A stretch of DNA of 64,000 nt from Oscillospiraceae bacterium. Lineage in GTDB: Bacteria; Bacillota_A; Clostridia; Oscillospirales; Oscillospiraceae. A program made the position numbers and the translations under genes. Below the pieces are notes generated by a model. That model made no database searches. It was given only the letters and a program-made list of their open reading frames with translations, and was not told the DNA's origin. This document shows, piece after piece, positions 33,058-39,461 of this stretch. The number at the start of each line of letters is the position of its first letter. Positions within the stretch are counted from its first letter, which is position 1. Location of the stretch: assembly GCA_017408725.1 (NCBI GenBank), contig JAFQUA010000047.1, positions 22,897-86,896 of the forward strand. The letters are read 5' to 3'.

Positions 33058-33747
33058 TTAGTCGCCGTAACCTATAAATGTAGCTGTATATGGTCCAGTT
33101 GTCTCATTGAGCACAGGAATAGATGACATGCCTACAGGAAAGTACAGTGTAGAGACTACATCAAATTCCCCCGAAAAGATTACCCCATATCCATCTGAAG
33201 TTTTTTCAGCACTTGTCGAAGCGTTCGTCATTTGCCCAGATACCAGATTGGATATTCCTACATGTGTAAGGCTTATTTTTGGATTTGAATAGGTTCCAAC
33301 TTTGCCCGTGTTTACATTATATGTAAATTCCCCGGTTAATGTATATACAATGTCAAAACCAGACATTTTTTTATTGTCAACAAAAGCAAAAAATGTTTCT
33401 GTTTGCTTCGCTGATTGAATGGCTCCCCTTGTGTTGACATTACTAGTTATTTCTATTTTCCGATAACGCGAGACATTTTCTTTCATATACTCATAAATGG
33501 TTTCTATTTCGCCATTTGCATACCAATCATATGTTTCGGAATAATAGTATGTGCTAATATCTACACCGTTTTTGTCGTATACGGTGTATAATTCATGCGA
33601 AGAATAGTAATCACCGCAAAATTCAGTATAAGAAGAATGATTATCTTCACCAGGCTTATCTGCTTCGCTGGCACTTGCAACTAAGATTAGTTTAGGAGAT
33701 AAACATACAGCTAAAAACACAGAAAGAATGGTTTTCCAGAATCTCAT
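33058..33747 (-). CDS. Predicted secreted protein, unknown function
   Basis: 229 residues with a signal peptide (hydrophobic residues 5-25, cleavage likely near ASA-SEA at 26-28). The mature part is rich in Tyr, Ser and Thr, with no Cys cluster, no anchor and no known domain. Predicted strands (FFAFVDNKKMSGFDIVYTLTGEFTYNV) suggest a beta-rich fold. The start at 33747 follows GAGGAGG; the codons upstream lack one. AT-rich like its partner. Confidence 0.6.
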   Translation of the reverse strand: MRFWKTILSVFLAVCLSPKLILVASASEADKPGEDNHSSYTEFCGDYYSSHELYTVYDKNGVDISTYYYSETYDWYANGEIETIYEYMKENVSRYRKIEITSNVNTRGAIQSAKQTETFFAFVDNKKMSGFDIVYTLTGEFTYNVNTGKVGTYSNPKISLTHVGISNLVSGQMTNASTSAEKTSDGYGVIFSGEFDVVSTLYFPVGMSSIPVLNETTGPYTATFIGYGD

Positions 33748-33786
33748 AGCAATCCTCCTCAATAATTACTTTGTTACTACATGATT

Positions 33787-33815
33787 ATTATATGACAAAA
33801 TATTATTATTGTCAA
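33787..33815 (-). promoter_or_regulatory. Consensus promoter of the AT-rich cassette
   Basis: On the minus strand TTGACA (33810-33815), 17-base spacer, TATAAT (33787-33792). Confidence 0.85.
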
Positions 33816-33923
33816 TAAGAAATATTGCTCGAACTTACAATCTAAAAGTTTTGTATAATAATAACTAATACAAGACTTACCCGATATATAACGGCATGAG
33901 TGTGGAGTCGTCCTAAGAAAAAT

Positions 33924-33950
33924 GGAGCAGCGATTGCTGCTCCGCTTCTC
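33924..33950 (-). terminator. Terminator of the LysM-CAP gene
   Basis: GGAGCAGC (33924-33931) pairs with GCTGCTCC (33936-33943); on the minus strand ATTTTTCTT follows. Almost identical to the terminator at 32498. Confidence 0.85.
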
Positions 33951-33951
33951 T

Positions 33952-34560
33952 TTAGGAAATGAACATCTGGGTCCAGTAGTTTCCGCTGGGTACATAACCA
34001 ACACCGATCTTTGTGTAGTTTGCGTTCAGAATGTTGGCACGGTGGCCGGAGGAATTCATCCAGCCGTTGACCACGGCTTGCGGTGTTGCATAGCCTTTGG
34101 CAATGTTTTCACCAGCAGACCGGAAATCAATACCAAAATTACGGATCATTTGAAAGGGTGTACCGTAAATGGGGCTGTTGTGGGCGAAATAGCGGTTATC
34201 CTTCATATCCTGCGATTTGTATCGTGCCACGCGGCTCAGCTCCCAGTCATAAGTAAGAGCTCTCAAACCGTTCTGCACACGTATCTCATTGACAAGGCGA
34301 ATAACCTCCTGTTCATAGGCAGTTATGGATGCATCCGTTGTAGGAATATTGATGATCTGCCCGGGATAGATCAGATCGTAGTTTTTGATTTGTGGATTGG
34401 CGCTTTTGATCTCACTCAAACCCACCTCGTACCGCACGGCAATTTTCCATAGACTGTCGCCGGATTTGACGGTGTGGGTTATGTTGCTTCCTGCAGCTTT
34501 CACTGTCAAAGCTGGGGTCAATAATAAGACACAAAGTGCCATAGCAAGTAATTTTCGCAT
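33952..34560 (-). CDS. Secreted LysM-CAP domain protein
   Basis: 202 residues: signal peptide (1-23), one LysM domain (THTVKSGDSLWKIAVRYEV, near 29, through PGQIINIP near 73) that binds peptidoglycan, then a CAP/SCP domain (VRLVNEIRVQNGLRAL near 86, NRYFAHNSPIYGTP near 121, AGENIAKGY near 147, WMNSSGHRANIL near 165, WTQMF at the end). It resembles the spore-associated YkwD/SafA-like group. Start at 34560 after GGAGG. It lies downstream of the Cys-rich peptide gene, separated by a terminator. Confidence 0.88.
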   Translation of the reverse strand: MRKLLAMALCVLLLTPALTVKAAGSNITHTVKSGDSLWKIAVRYEVGLSEIKSANPQIKNYDLIYPGQIINIPTTDASITAYEQEVIRLVNEIRVQNGLRALTYDWELSRVARYKSQDMKDNRYFAHNSPIYGTPFQMIRNFGIDFRSAGENIAKGYATPQAVVNGWMNSSGHRANILNANYTKIGVGYVPSGNYWTQMFIS

Positions 34561-34586
34561 TTTGGTTACCTCCTGATAAATAAAAA

Positions 34587-34611
34587 GTGATCCCGCAAAA
34601 TGCGGGACCAC
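34587..34611 (-). terminator. Terminator of the Cys-rich peptide gene
   Basis: GTGATCCCGC (34587-34596) pairs with GCGGGACCAC (34602-34611) with one mismatch; TTTTTATTT follows on the minus strand. Confidence 0.8.
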
Positions 34612-34620
34612 AAAACGGCA

Positions 34621-34710
34621 TTAGCAGCCGAAACCGCACAGCTGGCGCAGAAGCTGCCAGATGGAGCTGCAATCAGAATTGCAGTCGGTGTTACAAGTAA
34701 AGAAGAACAT
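34621..34710 (-). CDS. Predicted 29-residue Cys-rich peptide
   Basis: The product begins MFFFTCNTDCNSDC and ends LLRQLCGFGC: five cysteines in 29 residues (positions 6, 10, 14, 25, 29) with a central Trp and two Arg. Expression signals are complete: promoter 34756-34784, AGGAGG nine bases before the ATG, TAA at 34621-34623 and a terminator ten bases later. It has no signal peptide in the usual sense. I know no named family; a metal-binding peptide, a disulfide-rich peptide or a peptide-modification substrate are all possible. No modification enzyme is adjacent. Confidence 0.55.
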   Translation of the reverse strand: MFFFTCNTDCNSDCSSIWQLLRQLCGFGC

Positions 34711-34755
34711 CTTGTACGACCTCCTGTATTAGATTTGTCTCGCGAGGACAGGAAG

Positions 34756-34784
34756 ATTGTAACCGATTTGTAACTATTTATCAA
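34756..34784 (-). promoter_or_regulatory. Promoter of the Cys-rich peptide gene
   Basis: On the minus strand TTGATA (34779-34784), 17-base spacer, TACAAT (34756-34761). Confidence 0.65.
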
Positions 34785-34809
34785 GCTGTAAATGTTGGAA
34801 GGACTGGTT

Positions 34810-35481
34810 TTATGGTGTACCGCCTAAAAGACGGAATGTTCTCTTTTCGCATTCCAGTATTTTTTCTTTCCGCAGCTTGCTGATCTCAGCGGATAGCCCG
34901 CTGCGGTCCACTTCCAGATAATCCGCCAATGCCTGCCGGTCATAGGGGATGGTAAAGGTGTTGCTGCCGGAAAGCTTGGCTTGGGACAGAAGATATGCCA
35001 TCAGTTTTTCCCGGGTGGTGCGCTTGGAAGTAATTTGTATCTTCTGGTGCAGCACCAGATTCTTATTGGCAACAAGCCGCAGAAGATTATAAATTACCTG
35101 ATTGTGAAATTCGCAGGCGTTGCTGCAGCAGCTGTGAATCCTGCGGCTGTCCAGCAGGACAAGCTGGCTGTCCTCATCGGCAACGATGCTGACGGGCAGA
35201 GTGGGTGCACCGGAGAAAGCATAGGATTCACCGAACAGCTGCGTAGGGCCAATGTGGGCCATGATGCTGCGGTTGCCGTAAAAATCTTCACGAATCAATT
35301 GCACGGAGCCGGTCAGTAAAATGCCTACAAAAATGGCCTGATCACCTTCCCGGAATACGAACTGACCTTTTTTCACCTGAAGGGGTCTCGCACCCAGACA
35401 ACCCAGCATTCCGGATAATTCCGTGCTCTGAATCCCGTCAAACAGGGGGCAGGTCTGTAAAATTGGAATAAATTCTTTCAT
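34810..35481 (-). CDS. Crp/Fnr-family transcriptional regulator, second
   Basis: 223 residues. A cNMP-binding-like barrel (residues 8-120) contains SCCSNAC (near 119-125), a Cys cluster that could bind an iron-sulfur or redox centre. The C-terminal helix-turn-helix is PYDRQALADYLEVDRSGLSAEISKL, whose recognition helix lacks the Arg-Glu-x-x-x-Arg of CRP, so it should read a different site from the 29091 regulator. A TGTTGA-N4-TCAACA palindrome lies just upstream of its start. It is divergent from the zinc-ribbon/ferredoxin pair. Start at 35481 after GGAG. Confidence 0.83.
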   Translation of the reverse strand: MKEFIPILQTCPLFDGIQSTELSGMLGCLGARPLQVKKGQFVFREGDQAIFVGILLTGSVQLIREDFYGNRSIMAHIGPTQLFGESYAFSGAPTLPVSIVADEDSQLVLLDSRRIHSCCSNACEFHNQVIYNLLRLVANKNLVLHQKIQITSKRTTREKLMAYLLSQAKLSGSNTFTIPYDRQALADYLEVDRSGLSAEISKLRKEKILECEKRTFRLLGGTP

Positions 35482-35493
35482 AAATACTCCTTT

Positions 35494-35509
35494 TGTTGAA
35501 AATTCAACA
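35494..35509. promoter_or_regulatory. Palindromic operator between the divergent Crp/Fnr and zinc-ribbon genes
   Basis: TGTTGA (35494-35499) and TCAACA (35504-35509) around AAAT. It overlaps a TTCAAC -35 of a + strand promoter (TATAGT at 35526-35531) and lies 13 bases from the minus-strand start, fitting autoregulation by the 34810-35481 protein. Confidence 0.55.
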
Positions 35510-35565
35510 TACATTCTGCCGTAAGTATAGTATGATAATACCACAAAAGTCAAGGAGGGATGCAT

Positions 35566-35826
35566 ATGTTAATGGAAAGTTGTCAAGGGAAGCCCCGTAC
35601 CCCCACCATTCATGAAAAGATCTGCCCCCAGTGCGGAAATATCATCGAGATATTTTCTATCGATACCGAAGTTGCCTGCGACCACTGCGGTTTTGTGGCG
35701 TATAACGATACACTAAGCTGCGTTCAGTGGTGCAAGTACGCCAGAAAATGCGTAGGCGATGAGATGTATGAACATATGATGGAGATCGCTGCACTACAGA
35801 AGCAGAAAAAGGAGGAGAGCGCATGA
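35566..35826 (+). CDS. Zinc-ribbon-like protein, unknown function
   Basis: 86 residues with three Cys pairs or clusters: CPQCG (near 20), CDHCG (near 38) and CVQWCKYARKC (near 52), so probably a metal-binding ribbon with an extra cluster. The start at 35566 was chosen for GGAGGG six bases upstream. It overlaps the following ferredoxin gene by four bases (ATGA), so they are coupled. Similar small proteins next to Crp/Fnr genes are common in Clostridia, but their function is not known to me. Confidence 0.7.
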   Translation: MLMESCQGKPRTPTIHEKICPQCGNIIEIFSIDTEVACDHCGFVAYNDTLSCVQWCKYARKCVGDEMYEHMMEIAALQKQKKEESA

Positions 35827-36512
35827 TTAGAAGAATCATTACCATCGATGAAAAAAAGTGCAACGGCTGCGGTTTATGCGCCGATGCCTGCCATGAGGGT
35901 GCCATCGGTATTGTTGATAACAAAGCAAAGCTTCTGCGGGAGGACTACTGTGACGGGCTGGGTGACTGCCTGCCGGCCTGCCCTATGAATGCCATATCCT
36001 TTGAAGAGCGGGAAGCTCCTGCCTATAACGAAGCGGCGGTTCTTGCGGCGAAGAAGCAAAAACAAGGGGGATGCCAAAGCGGTGGCTGTCCCGGCAGCCG
36101 CGTGGCTGATATCCGGCGGGAATCGGGCAGTACTCCTGTAAAGGCAGAAAGCCAGCTGCGGCAGTGGCCGGTGCAGATCAAGCTGGCACCGATCAATGCC
36201 CCGTATTTTGACGGCGCGAACCTGCTGATCGCGGCAGACTGCACAGCCTATGCCTACGGCAATTTCCATAATGACTTTATCCGTAACCGGATCACCCTTA
36301 TTGGCTGTCCCAAATTGGATGCTGTTGACTACTCTCAGAAACTCACAGCGATCCTTTCTGGCAACGATATCAAGAGCGTGATCGTTGTGCGGATGGAAGT
36401 GCCTTGCTGCGGCGGCATTGAATTTGCAGCAAAGCAAGCAATCGAGAAGTGTGGCAAAAATCTGCCGCTGCAGGTCGTTACGATCTCGACGGACGGAGAA
36501 ATTCTGGAATAA
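35823..36512 (+). CDS. 4Fe-4S dicluster ferredoxin-domain protein
   Basis: 229 residues. The N-terminal part has the two-cluster pattern CNGCGLCADAC (near 13-23) and CDGLGDCLPACP (near 43-54). After a linker with CQSGGCPGS there is a C-terminal domain with ADCTAYAYGNFHNDF, LIGCPKLD and VPCCGGIEFAA, Cys residues that could bind another cofactor. Proteins of this build occur near hydroxylamine reductase and Crp/Fnr regulators in Clostridia and are thought to act in electron transfer. Followed by a terminator at 36518. Confidence 0.8.
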   Translation: MIRRIITIDEKKCNGCGLCADACHEGAIGIVDNKAKLLREDYCDGLGDCLPACPMNAISFEEREAPAYNEAAVLAAKKQKQGGCQSGGCPGSRVADIRRESGSTPVKAESQLRQWPVQIKLAPINAPYFDGANLLIAADCTAYAYGNFHNDFIRNRITLIGCPKLDAVDYSQKLTAILSGNDIKSVIVVRMEVPCCGGIEFAAKQAIEKCGKNLPLQVVTISTDGEILE

Positions 36513-36517
36513 AAGAA

Positions 36518-36547
36518 TCCGGGTGCTGAATAGCACCCGGAAATTTT
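36518..36547. terminator. Bidirectional terminator between convergent genes
   Basis: TCCGGGTGCT (36518-36527) pairs with AGCACCCGGA (36532-36541), then AATTTTTG on the + strand. Confidence 0.85.
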
Positions 36548-36553
36548 TGATTG

Positions 36554-37477
36554 TTATTGGTTTTCTGCCAGATATTCATCAGCGAAATGGGCTGCCATAG
36601 CGCCGTCTGCTGCCGCGGTAATGATCTGGCGAAGCGCCTTGGTGCGGACATCGCCTACGGCAAAGACGCCGGGAAGACTCGTTCTGGTGGTCTCATCGGC
36701 AACCACATAGCCCCCTTCATCCAACGCCAACTGACTCTTAACAAGGTCGGTAGCAGGGGAGCGGCCGATGCTGACGAAGATGCCGTCACATTCGAGATCC
36801 GTTTCCTCACCGGTGAGAACATTGCGAATGCGGACTCCGGTCAGTTTTTCTCCGCTGTGCAGCTCTGTGACCGTGCTGTTCCAAAGGAACTCCACATTTT
36901 CCGCCTCCATCAGCGGCTTGTGGTAGATCTTGGTTGCCCGAAGGGAATCCCGTCTGTGGACGAGGTATACCTTTTTACAGAGTCTGCTTAAGTGCAGCGC
37001 GTCTGCAGCGGCTGTATTTCCGCCACCCACGACCACAACGGTCTTGCCCCGGTAGAACATCCCGTCGCAGTGGGCGCAGTAGTTGATGCCCTTGCCAGTC
37101 AGTTCCTTTTCTTTAGGAACGCCCAAAAGTCTGGGATTTGCGCCGGTGGACAGCACAACGGTCTTGCTGTAGAAGATACCCTCTGTGGTGTGAATAGTTT
37201 TTACTGTTCCGTCCAGTTCCAGAGAAAGAACCTCTGCAAGCTCAGTTTTTGCGCCGAACCGATCGGCGCCTGCTTGCATCTGCTGGCCTAATTCGAAACC
37301 GTCTACGCCGTCGGCAAAGCCGGGGTAGTTATCGACTTGAGAGGTCAGCGCCATCTGCCCGCCGGCGGAAAGCTTTTCCAGTACCAGCGTGCTTAAGCCT
37401 GCCCTGGCGGCGTACAATGCAGCGGTATAACCGCCGGGGCCGCCGCCGATGACGATCATATCATAAATGTGCTGCAT
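36554..37477 (-). CDS. trxB: Thioredoxin reductase-like NAD(P)H oxidoreductase
   Basis: 307 residues, the usual TrxR length. FAD site GGGPGGYTAALYAARAG at the N-terminus; redox-active pair in INYCAHCDGMFYRG (near 134), where the usual CATC is CAHC; NAD(P)H site VVVVGGGNTAAADAL; and C-terminal GVFAVGDVRT. It reduces the thioredoxin encoded 10 bases upstream, which has the odd WCVYC site. The His between the cysteines and the missing classical HRRxxxR (here HRRDSLRATK is present) leave cofactor preference open. GGAGG precedes the ATG. Confidence 0.9.
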   Translation of the reverse strand: MQHIYDMIVIGGGPGGYTAALYAARAGLSTLVLEKLSAGGQMALTSQVDNYPGFADGVDGFELGQQMQAGADRFGAKTELAEVLSLELDGTVKTIHTTEGIFYSKTVVLSTGANPRLLGVPKEKELTGKGINYCAHCDGMFYRGKTVVVVGGGNTAAADALHLSRLCKKVYLVHRRDSLRATKIYHKPLMEAENVEFLWNSTVTELHSGEKLTGVRIRNVLTGEETDLECDGIFVSIGRSPATDLVKSQLALDEGGYVVADETTRTSLPGVFAVGDVRTKALRQIITAAADGAMAAHFADEYLAENQ

Positions 37478-37487
37478 AGTACCCTCC

Positions 37488-37802
37488 TTACGCGTTCAGC
37501 GTTTCTGCAATGAATTCCTCGATGCGGGCTTTGGATTCCGGAGCGACGATGGAGCCCAGCGCTTCACCGTTTTTGTAGAGGATCAGCGTGGGGATCACTT
37601 CGATCTGCTCTTTGGCAGCCAGCAACGGCTGTTCGTCAATATTTACCTGACCAACTACCAGATCGGCGCGCTGGTCGGCGAGTTTATCCAGTGCCGGCGC
37701 GATCCTGCGGCAGTAGACACACCAGGGAGCCCAAAACTCCACAAGAACCGGCTTATCCTGAGCAGCGTGCTGCTCAAAAAGAGATGCATTCAGATTGATC
37801 AT
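37488..37802 (-). CDS. Thioredoxin-like protein with CVYC active site
   Basis: 104 residues with a thioredoxin fold: VEFWAPWCVYCRRIAP (near 22-37) and the cis-Pro segment EVIPTLILYKNG (near 70). The dipeptide between the cysteines is Val-Tyr instead of Gly-Pro, which should change the redox potential or partner range. It lies between a rubredoxin gene and trxB in one operon controlled from box B, pointing to an oxygen or peroxide stress role. The other thioredoxin (12308-12616) has the canonical site. Confidence 0.88.
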   Translation of the reverse strand: MINLNASLFEQHAAQDKPVLVEFWAPWCVYCRRIAPALDKLADQRADLVVGQVNIDEQPLLAAKEQIEVIPTLILYKNGEALGSIVAPESKARIEEFIAETLNA

Positions 37803-37818
37803 GGTGTTGCTCCTTTCC

Positions 37819-37974
37819 TTAAGCTTCAGAAAACTGATCCTTGCCTACAAAGCAGAGGGGACATTCGAAATCTTCGGGCAGGTCTTCAAATTTTGTTCCG
37901 GGAGCAATTCCACCTTCGGGGTAACCCTGCTCTTCGTCGTATTCCCAACCGCAAACATCACATACATATTTCAT
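37819..37974 (-). CDS. Rubredoxin, second copy
   Basis: 51 residues beginning [17 protein letters not shown], with the second pair [11 protein letters not shown] near residue 38: the complete Fe(Cys)4 site. It is about 80 percent identical by eye to the rubredoxin at 28805. GGAGG precedes the ATG at 37974. It is the first gene of the rubredoxin-thioredoxin-trxB operon, and box B lies 60 bases upstream. Confidence 0.92.
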   Translation of the reverse strand: MKYVCDVCGWEYDEEQGYPEGGIAPGTKFEDLPEDFECPLCFVGKDQFSEA

Positions 37975-38007
37975 AATTTTTTCCTCCAATTGTTTTTTTA
38001 TAGTGAA

Positions 38008-38049
38008 AGTGTATCATAGTATTTTGTATTTTACTGTGATTTAATCACA
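38008..38049 (-). promoter_or_regulatory. Crp/Fnr-type box B and promoter of the rubredoxin-trx-trxB operon
   Basis: TGTGATTTAATCACA (38035-38049), a perfect palindrome with five-base centre. On the minus strand TACACT (38008-38013) gives a start near 38001, 41 bases from the box centre; TATGAT at 38013-38018 is an alternative -10. Confidence 0.65.
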
Positions 38050-38055
38050 AACGAT

Positions 38056-38802
38056 TTAGCTTCTTGCCAGACCGTCAACCTGCAGCACCACGCCGGTGAT
38101 GTAGGATGCTTCGTCAGATGCCAGAAACACGAAAGCATTGGCAATGTCTTCCGGCTGACCGAGGCGGCGTAACGGGATTTGCTGGATCATGGGGTCGATG
38201 ACCTCTTTTGGAACGGCCTTCATCATATCCGTTTCCGTGATTCCAGGAGCGACAGCATTGACACGAATACCTTTGGGACCCAATTCCCGTGCAAGGGAAA
38301 GGGTAAAGCCGTTGACGGCAAATTTGGAAGTGGGGTAGGCAATGCCTGCCGGCTGGCCATAGATACTTACCATGGAAGAAGTGTTTAAGATGACACCGCT
38401 TCCTTTGGTTACCATGTGCTCTGCAGCCGCCCGGGTGGCATTGAATACACCCTTGACATTCAGATCCATGACATTGTCAAAGAGCTCTTCGGTGTAATCG
38501 GTAAAAGCAGCCCGCTCGGATACACCGGCGTTGTTTACCAGAATGTCGATACGGCCAAATTCTTTTTCCACATCGTTAAAAGCACTGCGGACGGATTCCA
38601 GATTGGTAAGGGTGGGGCTGATGCCACGAAGAGTGGCATCGGGGTATTTCTCCTGCAGGTTTTGCACTGCTTTTTCCGCTGTGGCAGGGCTGCTGGCGGT
38701 GAGGATGACGGTGGCACCCTCTTTCAAAAATGCTTCTGCGGTGGCATAGCCGATTCCACGGCTGCCGCCGGTGATGATTGCAACTTTGTCTTTCAGTCTC
38801 AT
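38056..38802 (-). CDS. Short-chain dehydrogenase/reductase (FabG-like)
   Basis: 248 residues, a classical SDR: cofactor site ITGGSRGIGYA (near 10), NNAGVSE (near 90), catalytic Ser in LNTSSMVS (near 142), Tyr-x-x-x-Lys in AYPTSKFA (near 155) and C-terminal ITGVVLQVDGL. It reduces or oxidises a keto/hydroxy group with NAD(P)H. Homology to FabG is general; the location between redox genes and the Crp-type box C upstream argue against a pure fatty-acid role. GGAGG precedes the ATG. Confidence 0.85.
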   Translation of the reverse strand: MRLKDKVAIITGGSRGIGYATAEAFLKEGATVILTASSPATAEKAVQNLQEKYPDATLRGISPTLTNLESVRSAFNDVEKEFGRIDILVNNAGVSERAAFTDYTEELFDNVMDLNVKGVFNATRAAAEHMVTKGSGVILNTSSMVSIYGQPAGIAYPTSKFAVNGFTLSLARELGPKGIRVNAVAPGITETDMMKAVPKEVIDPMIQQIPLRRLGQPEDIANAFVFLASDEASYITGVVLQVDGLARS

Positions 38803-38836
38803 AAGTGAGTACCTCCTTTGGTCGTTTTGTGACCTT

Positions 38837-38878
38837 ATCTTATCCTAAAAAATCGCTTTTATCTGTGATATAGTCACA
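38837..38878 (-). promoter_or_regulatory. Crp/Fnr-type box C between divergent SDR and [2Fe-2S] genes
   Basis: TGTGATATAGTCACA (38864-38878). On the minus strand TAAGAT (38837-38842) gives a start near 38830, 41 bases from the box centre. On the + strand the box would be at about -47 or -60, depending on which -10 is used. Confidence 0.6.
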
Positions 38879-38918
38879 CAACACAAAGACGATGCTTTTC
38901 AATGGTATAAAGGTGTGG

Positions 38919-38924
38919 TATACT
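38919..38924 (+). promoter_or_regulatory. -10 of the [2Fe-2S] gene
   Basis: TATACT with an upstream TGG (extended -10); TATAAA at 38906-38911, also with TGG upstream, is an alternative. Confidence 0.45.
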
Positions 38925-38944
38925 ATAAAAAAGGAGGTTTTGGT

Positions 38945-39376
38945 ATGTGGAAGATTGAAGAAGCGGTTGCGTATTATCATAGACAAGGGGCGCCCTCTGA
39001 TCAAAGCGCATTGATTGCGTTGCTTCGGGAGGTACAGCAGGAAAACGGTGGAAAGATTCCGCTAAGTGTATTGCCCCAGATTGCAGAATGGATTGACTGC
39101 AAAGAAAGCTATCTTATAGCAGTGATCAAACGCATTCCCAGCCTGCGCCTTTCTGATACCCATGAGCTTGTGCTGTGCGCCGGCCCGAACTGTAGCAAGC
39201 GGGCAGCATTGGCTGCGTTTGTGGAGAAAACCTATGGCAGAAACCCAAAGAAATTTACTGTAAAATATGGAGCTTGCATGCGTATGTGCGGAAAAGGTCC
39301 CAACATCAAATGGGATGGAAAAACCTACAATGGTGTGGATGAAACGCTGATTCGCAGTCTCATCGACGGCATATAA
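38945..39376 (+). CDS. Thioredoxin-like [2Fe-2S] protein (NuoE/HydC type)
   Basis: 143 residues. The N-terminal helical half (QSALIALLREVQQENGGKIP, near 19) and the C-terminal thioredoxin-like half with CAGPNC (near 79-84) and CMRMCG (near 116-121) give the four-Cys [2Fe-2S] site of NuoE, HoxE and HydC subunits. These pass electrons within NADH dehydrogenases or bifurcating hydrogenases. The other subunits are not adjacent, so it may act as a stand-alone ferredoxin. The ATG at 38945 follows GGAGG; box C lies upstream. Confidence 0.82.
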   Translation: MWKIEEAVAYYHRQGAPSDQSALIALLREVQQENGGKIPLSVLPQIAEWIDCKESYLIAVIKRIPSLRLSDTHELVLCAGPNCSKRAALAAFVEKTYGRNPKKFTVKYGACMRMCGKGPNIKWDGKTYNGVDETLIRSLIDGI

Positions 39377-39422
39377 ATAAGAAAAATTTTCCACAGGCGT
39401 AGACGAATGAAAAATCCGGTGC

Positions 39423-39428
39423 TATAAT
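39423..39428 (+). promoter_or_regulatory. -10 of glnA
   Basis: TATAAT with a weak -35 (TAGACG, 39400-39405) at 17 bases. Confidence 0.5.
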
Positions 39429-39461
39429 ACTGGCAGAAATCTTTTATGATAGGAGCATATT

